DNA of 64,000 bases from Pratylenchus scribneri (lineage: Eukaryota; Nematoda; Chromadorea; Rhabditida; Pratylenchidae), in NCBI GenBank assembly GCA_030063045.1, contig JAQSEB010000010.1, positions 3,403,501 through 3,467,500 on the forward strand. Reading direction: 5' to 3'. The notes under the pieces are model-generated. The model made no database searches and was not told where the DNA came from. It worked only from the letters and a program-made list of their open reading frames with translations. Positions 21,614-35,000 of this stretch are shown in pieces. The translations under genes and the position numbers were made by a program. The stretch's first letter is position 1. Each line of letters opens with the position of its first letter.

Positions 21614-23525
21614 TTTGGGTGAATTTCCAAACAAAAAATGTTGTTAATTTAAAGAATTAAGAGGATTTTGAACTGAAAAAGGGGGTTTTGAGGGAAAAAG
21701 TTGGAGTGGTTTTCCGAAAAGATTGGCTTACGATGAGCCCTTGGGCAAACAAAAGGGCAAAGAACAAATATAAAAAGAATGAAGGTGGAATTTATAAAGT
21801 ATTTTGATGTAATGGCAAAAATGGGAAGGAAGAATATTTTAGGGGCAAAATGGAATTGAAATGAATGTGAAGACATTATTGAATATTCAAAAATGGCCGA
21901 AAATTGGGGAATTGCTAGGAAATTTGGATTTGGGGAGCATTCCAGACGGCCATGACTAAAAATAAAATTCATCGAGAAAGAGAGAGGCGCACCCTTGGAA
22001 GAGCCAAAACTGTGCCAAACCCAAATAAACCAAAATGATGGGACCACTTGAAAATGCATTTTTTTTTGGAGGGCCGTTCATTTGTGAGTGGGTGGAAAAC
22101 GTGGAAGGCGGCTTTTGATGCCCTCAATGTCCTCTTTCCCATTCAATTCTTTTGGGATTTGTTGAGAATATAATTTAAAAAATGTTTTCAAGTGGATTGG
22201 ATGGATGGACACGCCTTCCCCGATTTTGGTACATTCAAAGCATGAATAAGAAAAATTTATAATTTTAGACGAAGTAGATTTCTAAGGATTTTGGCAAAAT
22301 TGTTGGCCAATTCAGAAAGCAATGAATAAATTGATCAAAGAACCAAAAATGGGGGGAGAATGGCAATTCAATTCCAATATTTTTGCCCACAAAAATTGTG
22401 GGCATTGATGCAGAAACAAAAATGTTCCAAACAAATATTCACATTAAACCATTTTTTGGATGTTTCTTAAGGGCAAGGGCAGCGGATTGGTGAATTTGGG
22501 CATTTTATTCCCGCGCCTCTGGAATTTTGTACCGAAAATGTTGGGAAAATGCTTTGGAAATTGGAGCAAAAAATGGGGAAAATGTGGAAGGCAACCAAAC
22601 CCATTTTGAAGTCAATTTTTGGCAAAAATGGTGGTGGAACAATTCTTTTCAAAAGGAAATATTTGGCCGAGAGAAAATGCTGAAACCAAAAAGTGGGGAA
22701 AATGTTAAAGAGGAAAAGGGGTCCAGTTTTTTCCATTTTTATTTGGTTAGCGCAATGCAAAATTGTAGCACAGAAAGTCACTCTTTCCATCGCCTTTTGG
22801 GATTTCGTTTAACAAAAATAATAAAATTTCTCCATTGGCAACTGAATATTGGCATGGATGAAAGTGAGGAATGGACAAAAGGGGTGCAAAAATAAGGGGA
22901 ATTGTGAATTGTAAACTCCAAAAACCGGTACAATAGCTGAAATATTTTTGGGAAAATTCATTGAAAAAGTTCAATTCAAATGCAACAAAACCATAATTAT
23001 CATTTTCTGAGATGCCCTTTGTTCTCTCTGTTGTTGGAAGGGTTACTTTACTGCTTTTTAGGTACGGTATCGGATATCGGTTGAATAATGCCTCAAGCAG
23101 TTTTAGCATTCAAGAGGACATTTATGTCCAGAAAATTTAGTCAATTTTAATTGATATGGGCTAATGATGATGATATATTATTTGTTTTTTTATCATTTGA
23201 CACCATAAAAATGAGTATTAATTTAATGTACTCAAATCCGTCATATGGGCCATCTGGCCATAGATATCCCAATGGAATTAAATGTGGGCAATTATTAAAT
23301 AAAGTAAATTCTCGGAAAATGATTACTTTGGATGAATCATTTGCGCAGGGAATAAAAGAATTATGACGGTGAATTTGGGAGAAAGATTTGGGTGGGATTG
23401 ACGTCGATAGGATGGATAATCTCCCTCAAAATATGGTATTGGGAAATGGAAAAAATGAATGTTTTATCATAAAAACAAAATTCATAAATTAAATTGAAAA
23501 ATGTGGAAAAAAAAACAATTTTTTA
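21614..23525. other. Gene-free interval upstream of the reductase-like gene
   Basis: About 1.9 kb. It must contain the promoter of the reductase-like gene and the 3' UTR of the RNase H2A gene. Open frames on both strands are low-complexity (Phe/Ile/Lys/Asn-rich) and unsupported. Confidence 0.5.
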
Positions 23526-24712
23526 TTAAAGTTGTTGAATATTTGATAGGCCACATCTCGTGAAGAAAATATGCCGTGAAATTGTCTTTTTCTTTGATGT
23601 TTGCTTCTTTTCCTCCTCCTCTTTTGGTTTTGCAGCCCACAATTCCATCAAAGTTGGTTGCTTTGATTTGTCCTCCTTGCCAAAATGCCTATTTAAATTG
23701 TAAAATGAGAAATTGAATTGACAATTTGTTCCAATTCCAACTCACCAATCAATTTTGACTCCTCTTCGCTCAATGACATCCTGGATTGGCTTAAAACTGA
23801 AACGTGCCACTGACGGGAATCCGAAAATTGGATCCACATTTTTGGCAATGAACTTTTTGGTCAATGGATCTGAATAAATAAATTTATGTGGAATATTGGG
23901 CATTCATTTAAAAACAAACCATTTGGATATCCACAGCCCATTTCCTTGGCCAAAACCCCAAATCCATCCTCCTCGAATTCCCATTCCCGCATTCTTTTGT
24001 CCCTGGTCACTTTGGCGCAAATTGAGGCGGCGCCCACAATCGGAAAGATGGAATCGGCTTTTTTGGAAACAATAATTTCAATATTTGGAAAATGGGAACG
24101 GAGTAATTGCTGATAATCTTCCTCTTTTTTGCCGACCAAATCCACAAAAACCTTAAAATTTAAATTATTCTTTTATTGAATATAAACCAACTTTTTTGAT
24201 GGAAATTCCTTGGTCCAAAGCACCTCGGATTAATCGGATAGCACAGTCGTGGGAAATTTCATTGAGGGATTGACCAATTCGGCGGTTCATTTTCAGACTG
24301 AGAACACGTGGATGGACGATTCGAAGGGAATAAGTGACGAACTGAACATCAAAATAAATTAATTATATTCAATAAATTCTCTAACCTCACTTTCCGTAAT
24401 TTTTGCGAATATTTCTTCCCTTTTGGCCTCATTCAATGCCTTCGAATCCTTTGCACCTTTATTTTGAATATTATCAATTTATTTTATCATTTTTTAAAGC
24501 AAACCTAATGCCATCAATTCCTCCTCTTTATCGTCCAAAATCACCGCACATCCGTAGACCATTGGACCCAGCAAAGGTCCTCTGCCAGCCTCATCAATGC
24601 CCAAAATGCACGGAGTCCCATTGCCGAATTTGTTGAAGCCCGGTGCATCGACGGTTTCAAAAGAGAGGAAATTGATGGGTCCGCCATTATTCCCATTTGC
24701 AAATGAAACCAT
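23526..24712 (-). CDS. RNASEH2A: Ribonuclease H2 subunit A
   Basis: Five or so exons encode about 310 aa of the type 2 RNase H family. Active-site landmarks are [17 protein letters not shown] (the DEAGRG carboxylates), [14 protein letters not shown] and [20 protein letters not shown] followed by [13 protein letters not shown], with [14 protein letters not shown] after them. The C-terminus is Lys/Glu-rich and ends in [16 protein letters not shown], in which a PIP-box-like arrangement of Phe-Phe is visible but not proven. The enzyme removes ribonucleotides and RNA primers from RNA-DNA hybrids in the nucleus as part of a trimer with H2B and H2C. The gene starts 278 bp after the RPS7 stop on the same strand, compatible with an operon. 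Confidence 0.96.
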
Positions 24713-24989
24713 TTTTTCGTAATTTTTTTACTAAATAATTCGGTATAAAACAAGGAATGATTAAATGTAAAATCACCACTTTTATTTATTTTTTTATAAA
24801 TATGCAAACCGATTATTCATTACGGTTTAACAAAATGCATTTAAATAGCAATTATAAATCAACATTTTCCATTTATCAACTGTTTTTTAACATAACAACG
24901 AAAACAATAGTAATAAAGATGATGAGGACATCCATTCAAGTCATTTCATATTCATTCATCATCAATTCGATTCTTTTGCATTCCGTCGA

Positions 24990-25758
24990 TCAGAAAATTG
25001 GCTCCGGAAATTCGAAGGTCACATCCTTGCCCGTCAATCGTTTGTAAAGAAGCGAGAATGTTTCCACTTTGTGTTCCACATTGGTTTGTTGCGCTTTGTC
25101 CAAATGAATCTTAATCAAAAGTAATTTAATTGAGGCAAAAATTAATTAAAATTTTGAAAAATATTCTATTATTTTATTAATTCGTTCGAATTTTAACCTT
25201 GATTGTTTGTTTTCCGTCTAATTTGACGCGAATCCTCTTGCCAACAACCTCGGCCGGAAACACAATGTCCTGGAGAATTGCCTCGTGGACGGCAGTCAAT
25301 GTTCGTGAACGAGGGCGTTTCTGGCCCAATGGTTTGCGATTTTTGCCGCGTTGCGGTTTTGGGAGGATCCGCCGCTTTAATATTTTCGAATATTATTTTT
25401 TAAACTAATTGAATAAAAACCTTGGCAACAAAAATGACGTGGCAACCGCTCATCTTCTTTTCCAATTCACGGACAAGTTTGTTGTGGATTTTCTGATAAT
25501 CCCGAAGTTGGGGAACCGGAATCCAAATTAGAATGCATTTCTTGTTGGCCAACTCGAATTGCTTTAAATGAATAATTTTAATTGGAATTTATGCAAATGA
25601 ATTTTTACCTGAGCGCCGACAAAGTAGAGTTCATTCAATTGACTTTTGATTTCGGTGTTATTTTGCGATAATTCGGTGATGGATGTGGCCACTTGCTTCT
25701 CCAGATCGTCCGGCGCTTTGCCATCAGTCTTCACCAATTTTTCAAAAGTTGCCACCAT
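24990..25758 (-). CDS. RPS7: Small-subunit ribosomal protein eS7 (RPS7)
   Basis: Four exons. [20 protein letters not shown], then [68 protein letters not shown] with [14 protein letters not shown] and [20 protein letters not shown], ending [14 protein letters not shown]. This is the complete cytosolic 40S protein of about 195 aa. The start is the only ATG at the beginning of a conserved N-terminus. The upstream gene on the same strand (collagen XVIII) stops 309 bp before this start codon. Confidence 0.97.
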
Positions 25759-26066
25759 TGAATTGTCTTTTGCTTATTATTTTGCTATAACTAAATTTAC
25801 ATTTGAAATAATTGAATGAATAAATAAACGATAATTCCAAGCCAGTTCAATAACTGGATTAAAAATAGATTAAAAATTTCAAGAAATAATAAAATTTATT
25901 GCATGTAAAATGGTGAAAGAATGGCACAAAAATTAAAAAGTTAATAATAATCGGCAAGCATAATAAAATAATAGAGATTTTCGTTGAAATTTTTTTTGAC
26001 AATTTGTCTATTTTTGGCAGTTTTAAATAAATGATAAAAATGGGTTGCAAAAAAAGTTGTAAATGA

Positions 26067-29000
26067 TCAGAATTTGAGGTCGGCCATAAATCGCTTTCCC
26101 AATTTTAAATTCACATTGAATTTGGACATCACTTCGATGCATAATATTGCCAAATGTCTAAAAAATGTATTGATTATTGTTGCCATCCTCCCATTTTATT
26201 TACCTGTTGCAATTGATTTCCCTGGATTGGTCGGTCAATGAATGGAGCGAATGCAAAGGAGAGCCCATTCCAAACAAATTATTATCGGAAGAACGCCATT
26301 CCGAGCAATAAGCATTTGACCTAAGTCCATCCGCCAATGAGCCATGCCAAAGCCAACGATCAGACCTAAAAATGTCGAATTCATGCATTAAAAATGATTG
26401 TGAATTCACCAAGCCGGATCGGAATGAATGTCCCGTCGATTGAATGAATAGAGCGGGACGTGGGCATGGGCACCATCCTCAAAAATATTGTCCCATGAGT
26501 CGAAGAGACGTTCGCCATGAATATTGACAATTGGGGTATGATGTCTGTCATCGGCATGGACCAATTTGTTCAAATCTTGGACACGGGACGAAAGGAAGGC
26601 CCGAAATGTGGTGTGAAAACCGGACTAAAAATAATTAATGTTTAATTAAATAGTCGAATAATATTTGGACCTGTCTGGCTTGTCGATAACATTCCAAATC
26701 TGCACCTCTGACTCCTCCAAAATTTCCGTTCATTGGATGGTTCAAGGCAACCAAGTGAAGCTAAAATGAAAATTAAAACAAAATATTTATTGGTATTGGC
26801 GGTTGAGTTGAATGAACTCGGGAATCGATCGGGGATTCGAGATTCTGGAAATTGAAATCGGATTTGGAGAAAAGGATGAAATATCATTTTTAATAATTAA
26901 ATAGATAAAATGCCATAACTCTTTCTTCCTTTCAAAATTCAAATCCTACCATATCCCCAGTTACCATACCACTCGATCTTTGTGCCGAATTTGTTGGGCT
27001 CTGCTATTCGGGTGAATTTTCTCTCGTTTTTTCGATTCTTCCGCCTCAAATTCTTCCATCAAAGGGCGAATTTCCTTCGGGGGCCATCTGGCACGCCAAG
27101 GTTGTGCCTCGGGCATGCGATTGTCCATAGATGGCGGTTGAATAATCTTTTGAGGGAAAGTTTGATCATTATCAGATTTTATATTATAATTATAAAATAT
27201 AATTTTGGAAATGCAACTAAATTTTTAGTGGCTAATAAAGCAAGTGAGAAAATAAATTGGAAATATGCGTAACTGCGTTCCGCTTTTTACACGGCCCTTC
27301 AGTCCGCTGAACATGAAGGGAAGGGAATGATCAACAGAAGAATTGGACATTGATGATCGACTTACAGTTCGATCATTCTCGTCATTGTCCCAGCCACCAC
27401 CTTCATTGCCAATCCCATTCGTGTCACGACTTGGTTCGTCCAATGCAAGCTTTGGGAAAAGCAATTAAAAGAAAAAAGTAGAGGAAAATGAATTTGGATT
27501 GGATGACAATTTTAATGAAAATTGGCAAAAAAAAGCACCAAACCAAAAAGCTCACCCAATAAGCGAGTCGACTTAGCTGGGAATCATTAGATGTGTCCAA
27601 TTGCAAAGGACGGGGCTAAATTGGTTGTGAAATTGGAGGAAGATTTTTTGGTGAACTGTGCGTTTATTAAAGGCAAAAATATGGGAAAACATACGGCCAT
27701 ATTGGTGCTCTGTGTTTGTTGATTTGAAGGGGCTGGTTGTGCCAACAATGCTTTGTCCAACTAGAATGAATATTAAATGACCAAATAATAATTTCAATTT
27801 TGACTGACCATAATTTGTCTCCAACCAGCGTGAACTCGAATGAACAATTGTTGTGTGGAAATGGCAAAAGCCAATGAGCCAATTGGGCATTGAGGAGCAG
27901 CGGCCAACAATTCAAGTGAGGTTTGATAAACGGCCACCGTCGGTTGTGCATAAGATTGTGGAGGAGGCTAAAAGAAGTAATAACTAATAAATAAATTTTG
28001 AGTAAAAGTACCTCAAATTGTTTCGGCTGTTGAATTGGACCCGGTGGCCCCATTGGTCCAATTTGTCCGGTCAATCCTCGATCGCCCTTTTCCCCTTTTT
28101 GGCCTTTGTTGCCGCCTCCATTCTCTCTGTGTTCATATGGCGGTAATTCCTGAGAAGATTAATAAATCCAATTTGATACAGAATTTTACCCGAAGTTTCT
28201 GCTGTTGACCATTCAGAAGGACCACTTCATCATCATCTTCCTTTTGTTGTTCCCTCTGGCAATCTCCAGTGTCGCCTTTGTCACCTTTCACACCCGGCCA
28301 TGCGGCAATTCTCCGAATATCCGATTCTGTTAAGCCTGGGAATATGCCCGGAGGACCGGGTGGCCCCGGTGGTGGCATTCTACATTCAATCGCCGAACAC
28401 TAAAATTTTGGTATTTTTACACAATTCCCTTCTAATTTATTACCGTTCCTGGCATTCCCATCTCCCCTTTTTCTCCTTTTGGACCGGCCATCATTTGCCT
28501 TTGATTTCCACCTTCCGGCCAATTTCTCCCATTTTCCATTCCATCATCAATCATCGTTGTCATTGTTTTGGGTGCTGCTGTGGCCATTGTTGTTGCTTCG
28601 ACGGAAGGAGGGGGACGGGCTGGTAGATGAACGGGTTTCGGTTGTTGTTCCTCTTCTGGTGGACCAAATCCGGAAGAAATCAATCCTGACTTTTCTGCAT
28701 CCTAAAAATTCATAAACCAATTTAAATGAAATTACTAAAAAGGATGATGGCAAAAAAGGACCCTTGGACCATAAAAATAAGCCACAAACAAACAAAACAC
28801 ATTTTTATTACACAATTTGTTTGTGAACCTTTGGACGATGCCGATTATTATTCTTCATCCCCTTTCCACTTCCTCCTTCTCTTTGACGGGAAGAGAAATC
28901 CCGTCTTCTTGTTTTCCACTAAATTCAATAAAATGAAAATGATTTTTGTTTTTTGTGCATTTTCCATTCCATTCCCATTCATTTTTTACCCAATTTTCAT

Positions 29001-32000
29001 TGCATTGATTTGCCGCCTCGGCCGGATCGTCATGTAATTTCAGCTCTTGGATTGCCCCCTGTAAAATGTCCCAAAATGTTTTAAAAAAGTGCTCACCCCG
29101 TCAAAATTATGCAAATTGGCTTCTTTTTCTGCTGGCTGCTTCTTCCCTCCTTCCTTTCCCTCCTTTGTTTTTGGCACCATTTCCGTGCTAATTTCCATTT
29201 TCATGGTGCTGCTGCTGATCTCTTCTTCTTCTTCTTCTTCTTCATCGTCCACTTCAACCAATTCAAAGCCCGGGGGCAATTGAAAATGGTATCCTCCATT
29301 GATGGTTGTCGTCTTTTTCGTGACTGCTTCTTCCATTTCCATTTCATCGGTTCCATTCTTCTCCTCTTTAAATTCCAATTCAGTTCCATTCTTCTTTTCA
29401 ATTTCTTCCTCCTTTTCATCCACATTTGTTGATTCCAATTCCAATACCACCAAATCATTGCCTTCTTCCTTCTCAATTTTTGCCATAATTTCCACTTTTC
29501 CCTCAGGCAATTGTTCCACTACCATTTCCTTCACCTCCTCCGTCCCAATTTGCCCATCAAATTGTTGGCTACTAATACTCGATGTTTTTTCATTGGTCGA
29601 TGAAGTTGGCATTTCCTTGTCGACAATTACTTTGAATATTTCCTCCTCCTTTTCCTCTCCACCATTTTGCGAATGGTAATTTGGTGAATTGGTGGATTTT
29701 GCCAAAATCCGATGAAAAAACACATTGAAAAAGAGGAATAAAAAGAATAATCGTTTGCCAATTAGAATGTACATTTCAGAAGAGGAATTCTGTGAATTGA
29801 ATTGCCTAGAGGGAATGTCAAAATTAGATAAAAGGAAAATGAAAGGAAATTTATGAAGTTGATGTAAAGGAGAGTTAAAATGGTTAAAAAATGATGGAAG
29901 AAAATGATTGGAAGGGAGATTCAATGTTGCAGGTGTTTTTTGAACGGAATTTGGAATTGAATTGAATGTGAGCAAAAATGCAACTTTAGATTGGAAATTG
30001 TGGCTGGCTGTGTTATTTGGCCAGATGGAAATGGCCAATGAAGGAAAAAAAAGGAAGGGAAATTGATCCCCCGTCAATCGACCATGGAAATGTGGCCAAA
30101 AGGCAAAGGTGAAATGAAAAGTGAAAAATGAAATTGTGAGGGAACAAATGAATTGGTCAAGAAGGACGATGAAAATCGGGGAATTATATGAAAGAAGGTG
30201 ATGTGGTTTGCGGATTAAATTTTGATCAACAAGCAGCTGACGACGTTGAAATAGATAAATATTATAAAAACGTGTAAAAATTATACAGTGTGGAAAGAAA
30301 TGCAATTTGAATTAAAACATTCAATGACCAATTCGAAAGAATTAATTTGTTAATGAGATTCAAATTAATCTCGAGGAGATTTCTGCTCTGTGCCCCATCC
30401 TAATTGGAAATGGGCGATGAGAAAACCCTTTCGAGAAATTAGCAGGGGAAAGGACAAAATGCGGCATTTATAAATAGAAACAAAAAAAAGTTGGATTGAG
30501 GGAAAATCATCATCGAGGATGATTTTTTGGTGGAGAATGGCACAGAAAGTACAAATAATTTCCCCTTGGATGGGGGGAAGGTTTGCAGGCCAATTCCCTC
30601 AAATGTCGCACATTCCATCAGGCATGACCACGGCTACAATTTTTCTATAGCCGTAGCCGTTTTAGCCGTGGCTATTTCATAGCCGTAGCCGCCCGTAGCC
30701 GCCTATTTTTTGAAATTTTATAGCCGTAGCCGCCCGCGGCTAGCCGCGGTTAGCCGTATTTTAGAAAAAAATTTTTTTGGTCAAAAAAATTTTTAAAAAA
30801 TAGTCCAGAAAAGAAAAAATAGGCAAAAAATTATCCTGTTGGGAAAAATTTGCAAATTATTTACCAAAAATTTTAAAATAATGGCAAAAATTTGTAAATT
30901 AAAAAAATAATAAATATTGATGGAGGGAATTTTAAGAAAAGTTCTTTAAAAAAATAGAAAATTTGTGGATGGCGGCTATCCCTCGGCTAACCGCGGCTAT
31001 GGGTTTATAGCCGTTAGCCGCCCCTTAGCCGTCAAATTTTCAAAATTTGTAGCCGTTAGCCGCCCGTAGCCGCGGCTAGCCGCGGCTAACCGCGGCTTAG
31101 CCGTAGCCGTGGTCATGCCTGCATTCCATCACACTTGGCCAAGAGGATGAGATGAAAGGGAGTGGAAGGAGGACTGCTGGCCAAATCAGCATAATCATCC
31201 AAAATGGAGGAGGAAGGAAGGAAGAAGATGCAGCCATCCAGCCAGCCGTAGCATTTAACCCCCACAATTTAATATTTGGCCTACCTCAAAGCCGCCTCCC
31301 AAAATTGGACCCGCATTTGCGATGTACAGCTTGGAGGCATCGTCCATTTGCAGCTGCGAGGGTCGCCGATGTACCTATAAAATATTTGGGGAAATCAACA
31401 CAGGAAAAAGGGGAAATCAACAAAAATGGTTGGAAAGGAATAATGAAATGGATGCGGAATTTGCTGGATTATTTGATCATTTATTATTGGTTGCTCAATC
31501 GACCTTCCATTCCAATTATATAAAAAGTGAGGATTTGGATAATTTGAATGGCCATTTGACTAGACTAATTCTCGATATTGGTTATTAGAAAGAGGAAATT
31601 GTCCATTTATTCGGGAGTGACGTGCCTGTCTGATTGCGAATCGCATGCATCGAAAATAGAGGCCAATTGTTTGGTCATGCACTTCCAATGCGAATTGTGT
31701 CCATTGGCCGGTGAAGGCGGGCACCAGAAAGGAGGCCAACACCCGTGAATTCCTTTCCACTTCCGAATCCGTGTAAAACAATGAAATGTTGGTTTGGGCT
31801 GGGCCTGTAAATGGAAATTTGTCAAATAAATATGAAATGCGGAATTGAGGACCGGCTGGTTGGAGTTGGACACCCAATTCGACGATTGTGTCAAATGCAT
31901 TGAGAACGGAGAATAAGAAGCCACCTTGATGATCGGCAGGCCGAATGGATGCGAGCACAGCAAAATTGCTGATGGGAATATTGGGGTTTAATGAATATAA

Positions 32001-35000
32001 AATGGAGGATTAGGATTAATTGCTTTCAACAAATGTTGATTAATACAATGGCAATTAAGTGTGGATTAATTTTTTTGGTGAATTGGCTAAATCCCATTCC
32101 AAATTATTTTGTCGAACCGATAAAATTTCCTTGGCAAATAAATTCGATATGGGACGACAATTTCGACGCCTCGTTTGATGCCCACCGCCGGCAATCCATC
32201 CAAACCGGTCGTTCGGAATACCCTGGAATCCGTGTCGATCAAATTCTCCAATGGGATTAGCAAATTGGCCTCCGTTTCCTCATCTAATTAAATCAAATCC
32301 ATTCAAAATTCAAATATTTTATTTAATTTTAGACATATTTTGACAGATTTTTTTTCCTATTACAAATCTAATAGGTCCAATTGATTTGGATTAAGGCATT
32401 AATTCCCCTCTATTTCCTTCAAATTTCATAAATTAATTGTTATTACGAACAAATCCTTTGCTTCTTCAAATTCAAATCCCCCAGCCAATGGATTAATCGC
32501 CTCTTCGCCTTTTGTTTATGCAAATTCCCTCCAAATTCTCACTTCCATCCCCAACTGTGAATTCGGCGCATTTAGGGGAATTGGGGGCAAATGGGATCCT
32601 CTCTCATTTTAAACCAATTTTTCTTCCATTTCAAAATTCCTTTTTGATATTTTTATTGGGCGCCGCATCCATTTCAAAGTCTCCACCATTTTCCCATTTT
32701 TTGACTGGGAAAATCGACCGAAAGTAAATTCCTTGAAAGTTTCCAGTGTTTTTTCGGAATAAAAAATGCCTATTCGGTGGCGAAATTCCTTGGGGAAATG
32801 GAAGAGGGAGATCAATCATTTTGTCATTTTGTTGGCTATTATTATTATTATGCGGGAATTTAATGGTCCCCCGAGGGAAAAATGGGCATCATTAGAGATA
32901 AGTGATAAGGCAAAATGGGAGATAATTCCGTAATTTTGGTGAGCATTTTCATCCCCTTATTAAATTTACCTCCCGGAATATCGAATGCTTGTCCTCCGGC
33001 GGAATTCATAAATTTTGGTGGGGAAAATAAAAGGAGAAAATGGAAAATGCGAAGAATGATTGCTGGGGAATCGAGGAAATGATGGGCCGAGAATTGATGC
33101 CGAAGATGAAGCATTTTTATGGCCGAATTATTTTTTTCTGAATTTGTTGATTCATCCTTCGATTTGGATTATATAATTTTTATATAATTTTGGATGGCTT
33201 TGATGTTTTATTATAACCGAATATCCTTTTTTGAAATGTTTTGTCAAGATTTTACTAAAAAGGGGGAATTGGTGGAAATTTTGGAATTCCTGACGATGCG
33301 GGAAAATGCCCTTCAACAAAAGAGGATGATGGCCAAAACAATAGAAAAGGAGTAGGGGGCACTTGGCTGCAAAATGGGCCCCCAAGGGATGAAAAGATGG
33401 CCGAGGAAAACAATGTGAAAATGGTGGATATTATGGAATGCCAACAACAAAAGTAGGGACAATTGGCGAATGGCATGGAGGAATTGAGATTATATGAGAG
33501 GAAGGGGCGCAACATTTTGAAGATTGCAAAAAATTAGTGAATATTAATAATTATTGCATAATTTCAAAAGGATATAGTGTTTTCGTCTTCTTTTATTAAA
33601 CAATTTTAATGAACCAAATGAGAATAAGGGGAAATGGCGAATGATTTTGGTTTGGATTATTTTCCATTCGCAAAAGTTGATATGGATTTGGGAGAAGGAA
33701 GATGTGGATTGGGGGATCAATTTGCATTTTTGTTGTTGTTGATGATGGCGGATTTGGGGCAAGCCCTCCCGATGCTCATTCACTGATTTGAGGAATCAAA
33801 TTCATTCATTATAATTGGGAAATGAAAAGGGGGATTAAATGAAGAATACAAAAAAAAGTGGAATTATTAATTTGATTTGTTGAAAGAATAGGGTATTTTG
33901 GAAATGTTTCTTTCCGCTATTGTTCGACAAAAAGGCGGATTAAATGGAATTATTCTAATAAGTTAGCCAGGGCGGAATTAAAACAGGCGGATTTATTCTA
34001 TGTTCGCTGATTTATTCTTTATTCTATGTTCGCCAGGCGGAATTATTCTAAGTTCGCCAGGCGGAATTATTCTAAGTTCGCCAGGCGGAATTAAAACAGG
34101 CGGAATTATTCTAAGTTCGCCAGGCGGATTTATTCTAAGTTCGCCAGGCGGAATTATTCTATGTTCGCCAGGCGGAATTAAAACAGGCGGAATTATTCTA
34201 AGTTCGCCAGGCGGAATTAAAACAGGCGGAATTATTCTAAGTTCGCCAGGCGGAATTAAAACAGGCGGAATTATTCTATGTTCGCCAGGCGGAATTAAAA
34301 CAGGCGGATTTATTCTAAGTTCGCCAGGCGGAATTAAAACAGGCGGAATTATTCTAAGTTCGCCAGGCGGAATTATTCTAAGTTCGCCAGGCGGAATTAA
34401 AACAGGCGGAATTATTCTATGTTCGCCAGGCGGAATTATTCTAAGTTCGCCAGGCGGAATTATTCTATGTTCGCCAGGCGGAATTAAAACAGGCGGAATT
34501 ATTCTATGTTCGCCAGGCGGAATTATTCTAAGTTCGCCAGCTCAGGCGGAATTATTCTAAGTTCGCTAGGCGGAATTAAAACAGGTGGATTTATTCTAAG
34601 TTCGCTAGGCGGAATTAAAATGTTTGGAAACAGGAGGAATTACATGTTTGGATGGTGAACTTGTTTCCATTTCCTATAAATGTCCGCAAACATTTTCTAC
34701 ATTAATTTAAACCCAATAAATGGATTAATTAAATTAAGCATATACATTCAATTTCCATGCGGTGTACTTAAATAATTTTAATTTAGTCAAAATGGCCAAT
34801 GATATACCATCAAATTTTCTTGAATTTGTCATTTTGTCGAGCCCCAAGGACTTTTGTAGAGGCCGATTGATGAAAGGCAATGGAAAATTGGCGATTTTGT
34901 TGGGAGAAAATAGGATGGAAAAAGGCACCAAAAAAAATTGAGAAATGGAGGGAGAACGGTGAAGAAGGGATTGTCCCCCTTTTAAAGGGTGACACCCCCC

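Noticed and set aside
29040..30305. A single 421-codon open frame as one long exon
   Set aside because: The region before 29774 is low-complexity Phe/His/Leu without conserved sequence; the signal peptide at 29774 is a far better start, and the part after 29096 runs past a good GTGAGC donor.
34000..34560. 186-codon open frame with GGIILSSP repeats as a silk- or collagen-like protein gene
   Set aside because: It is exactly the minisatellite; unit lengths divisible by three keep the frame open, the codons are invariant copies, and the locus lies antisense in an intron. No signal peptide or splice context.
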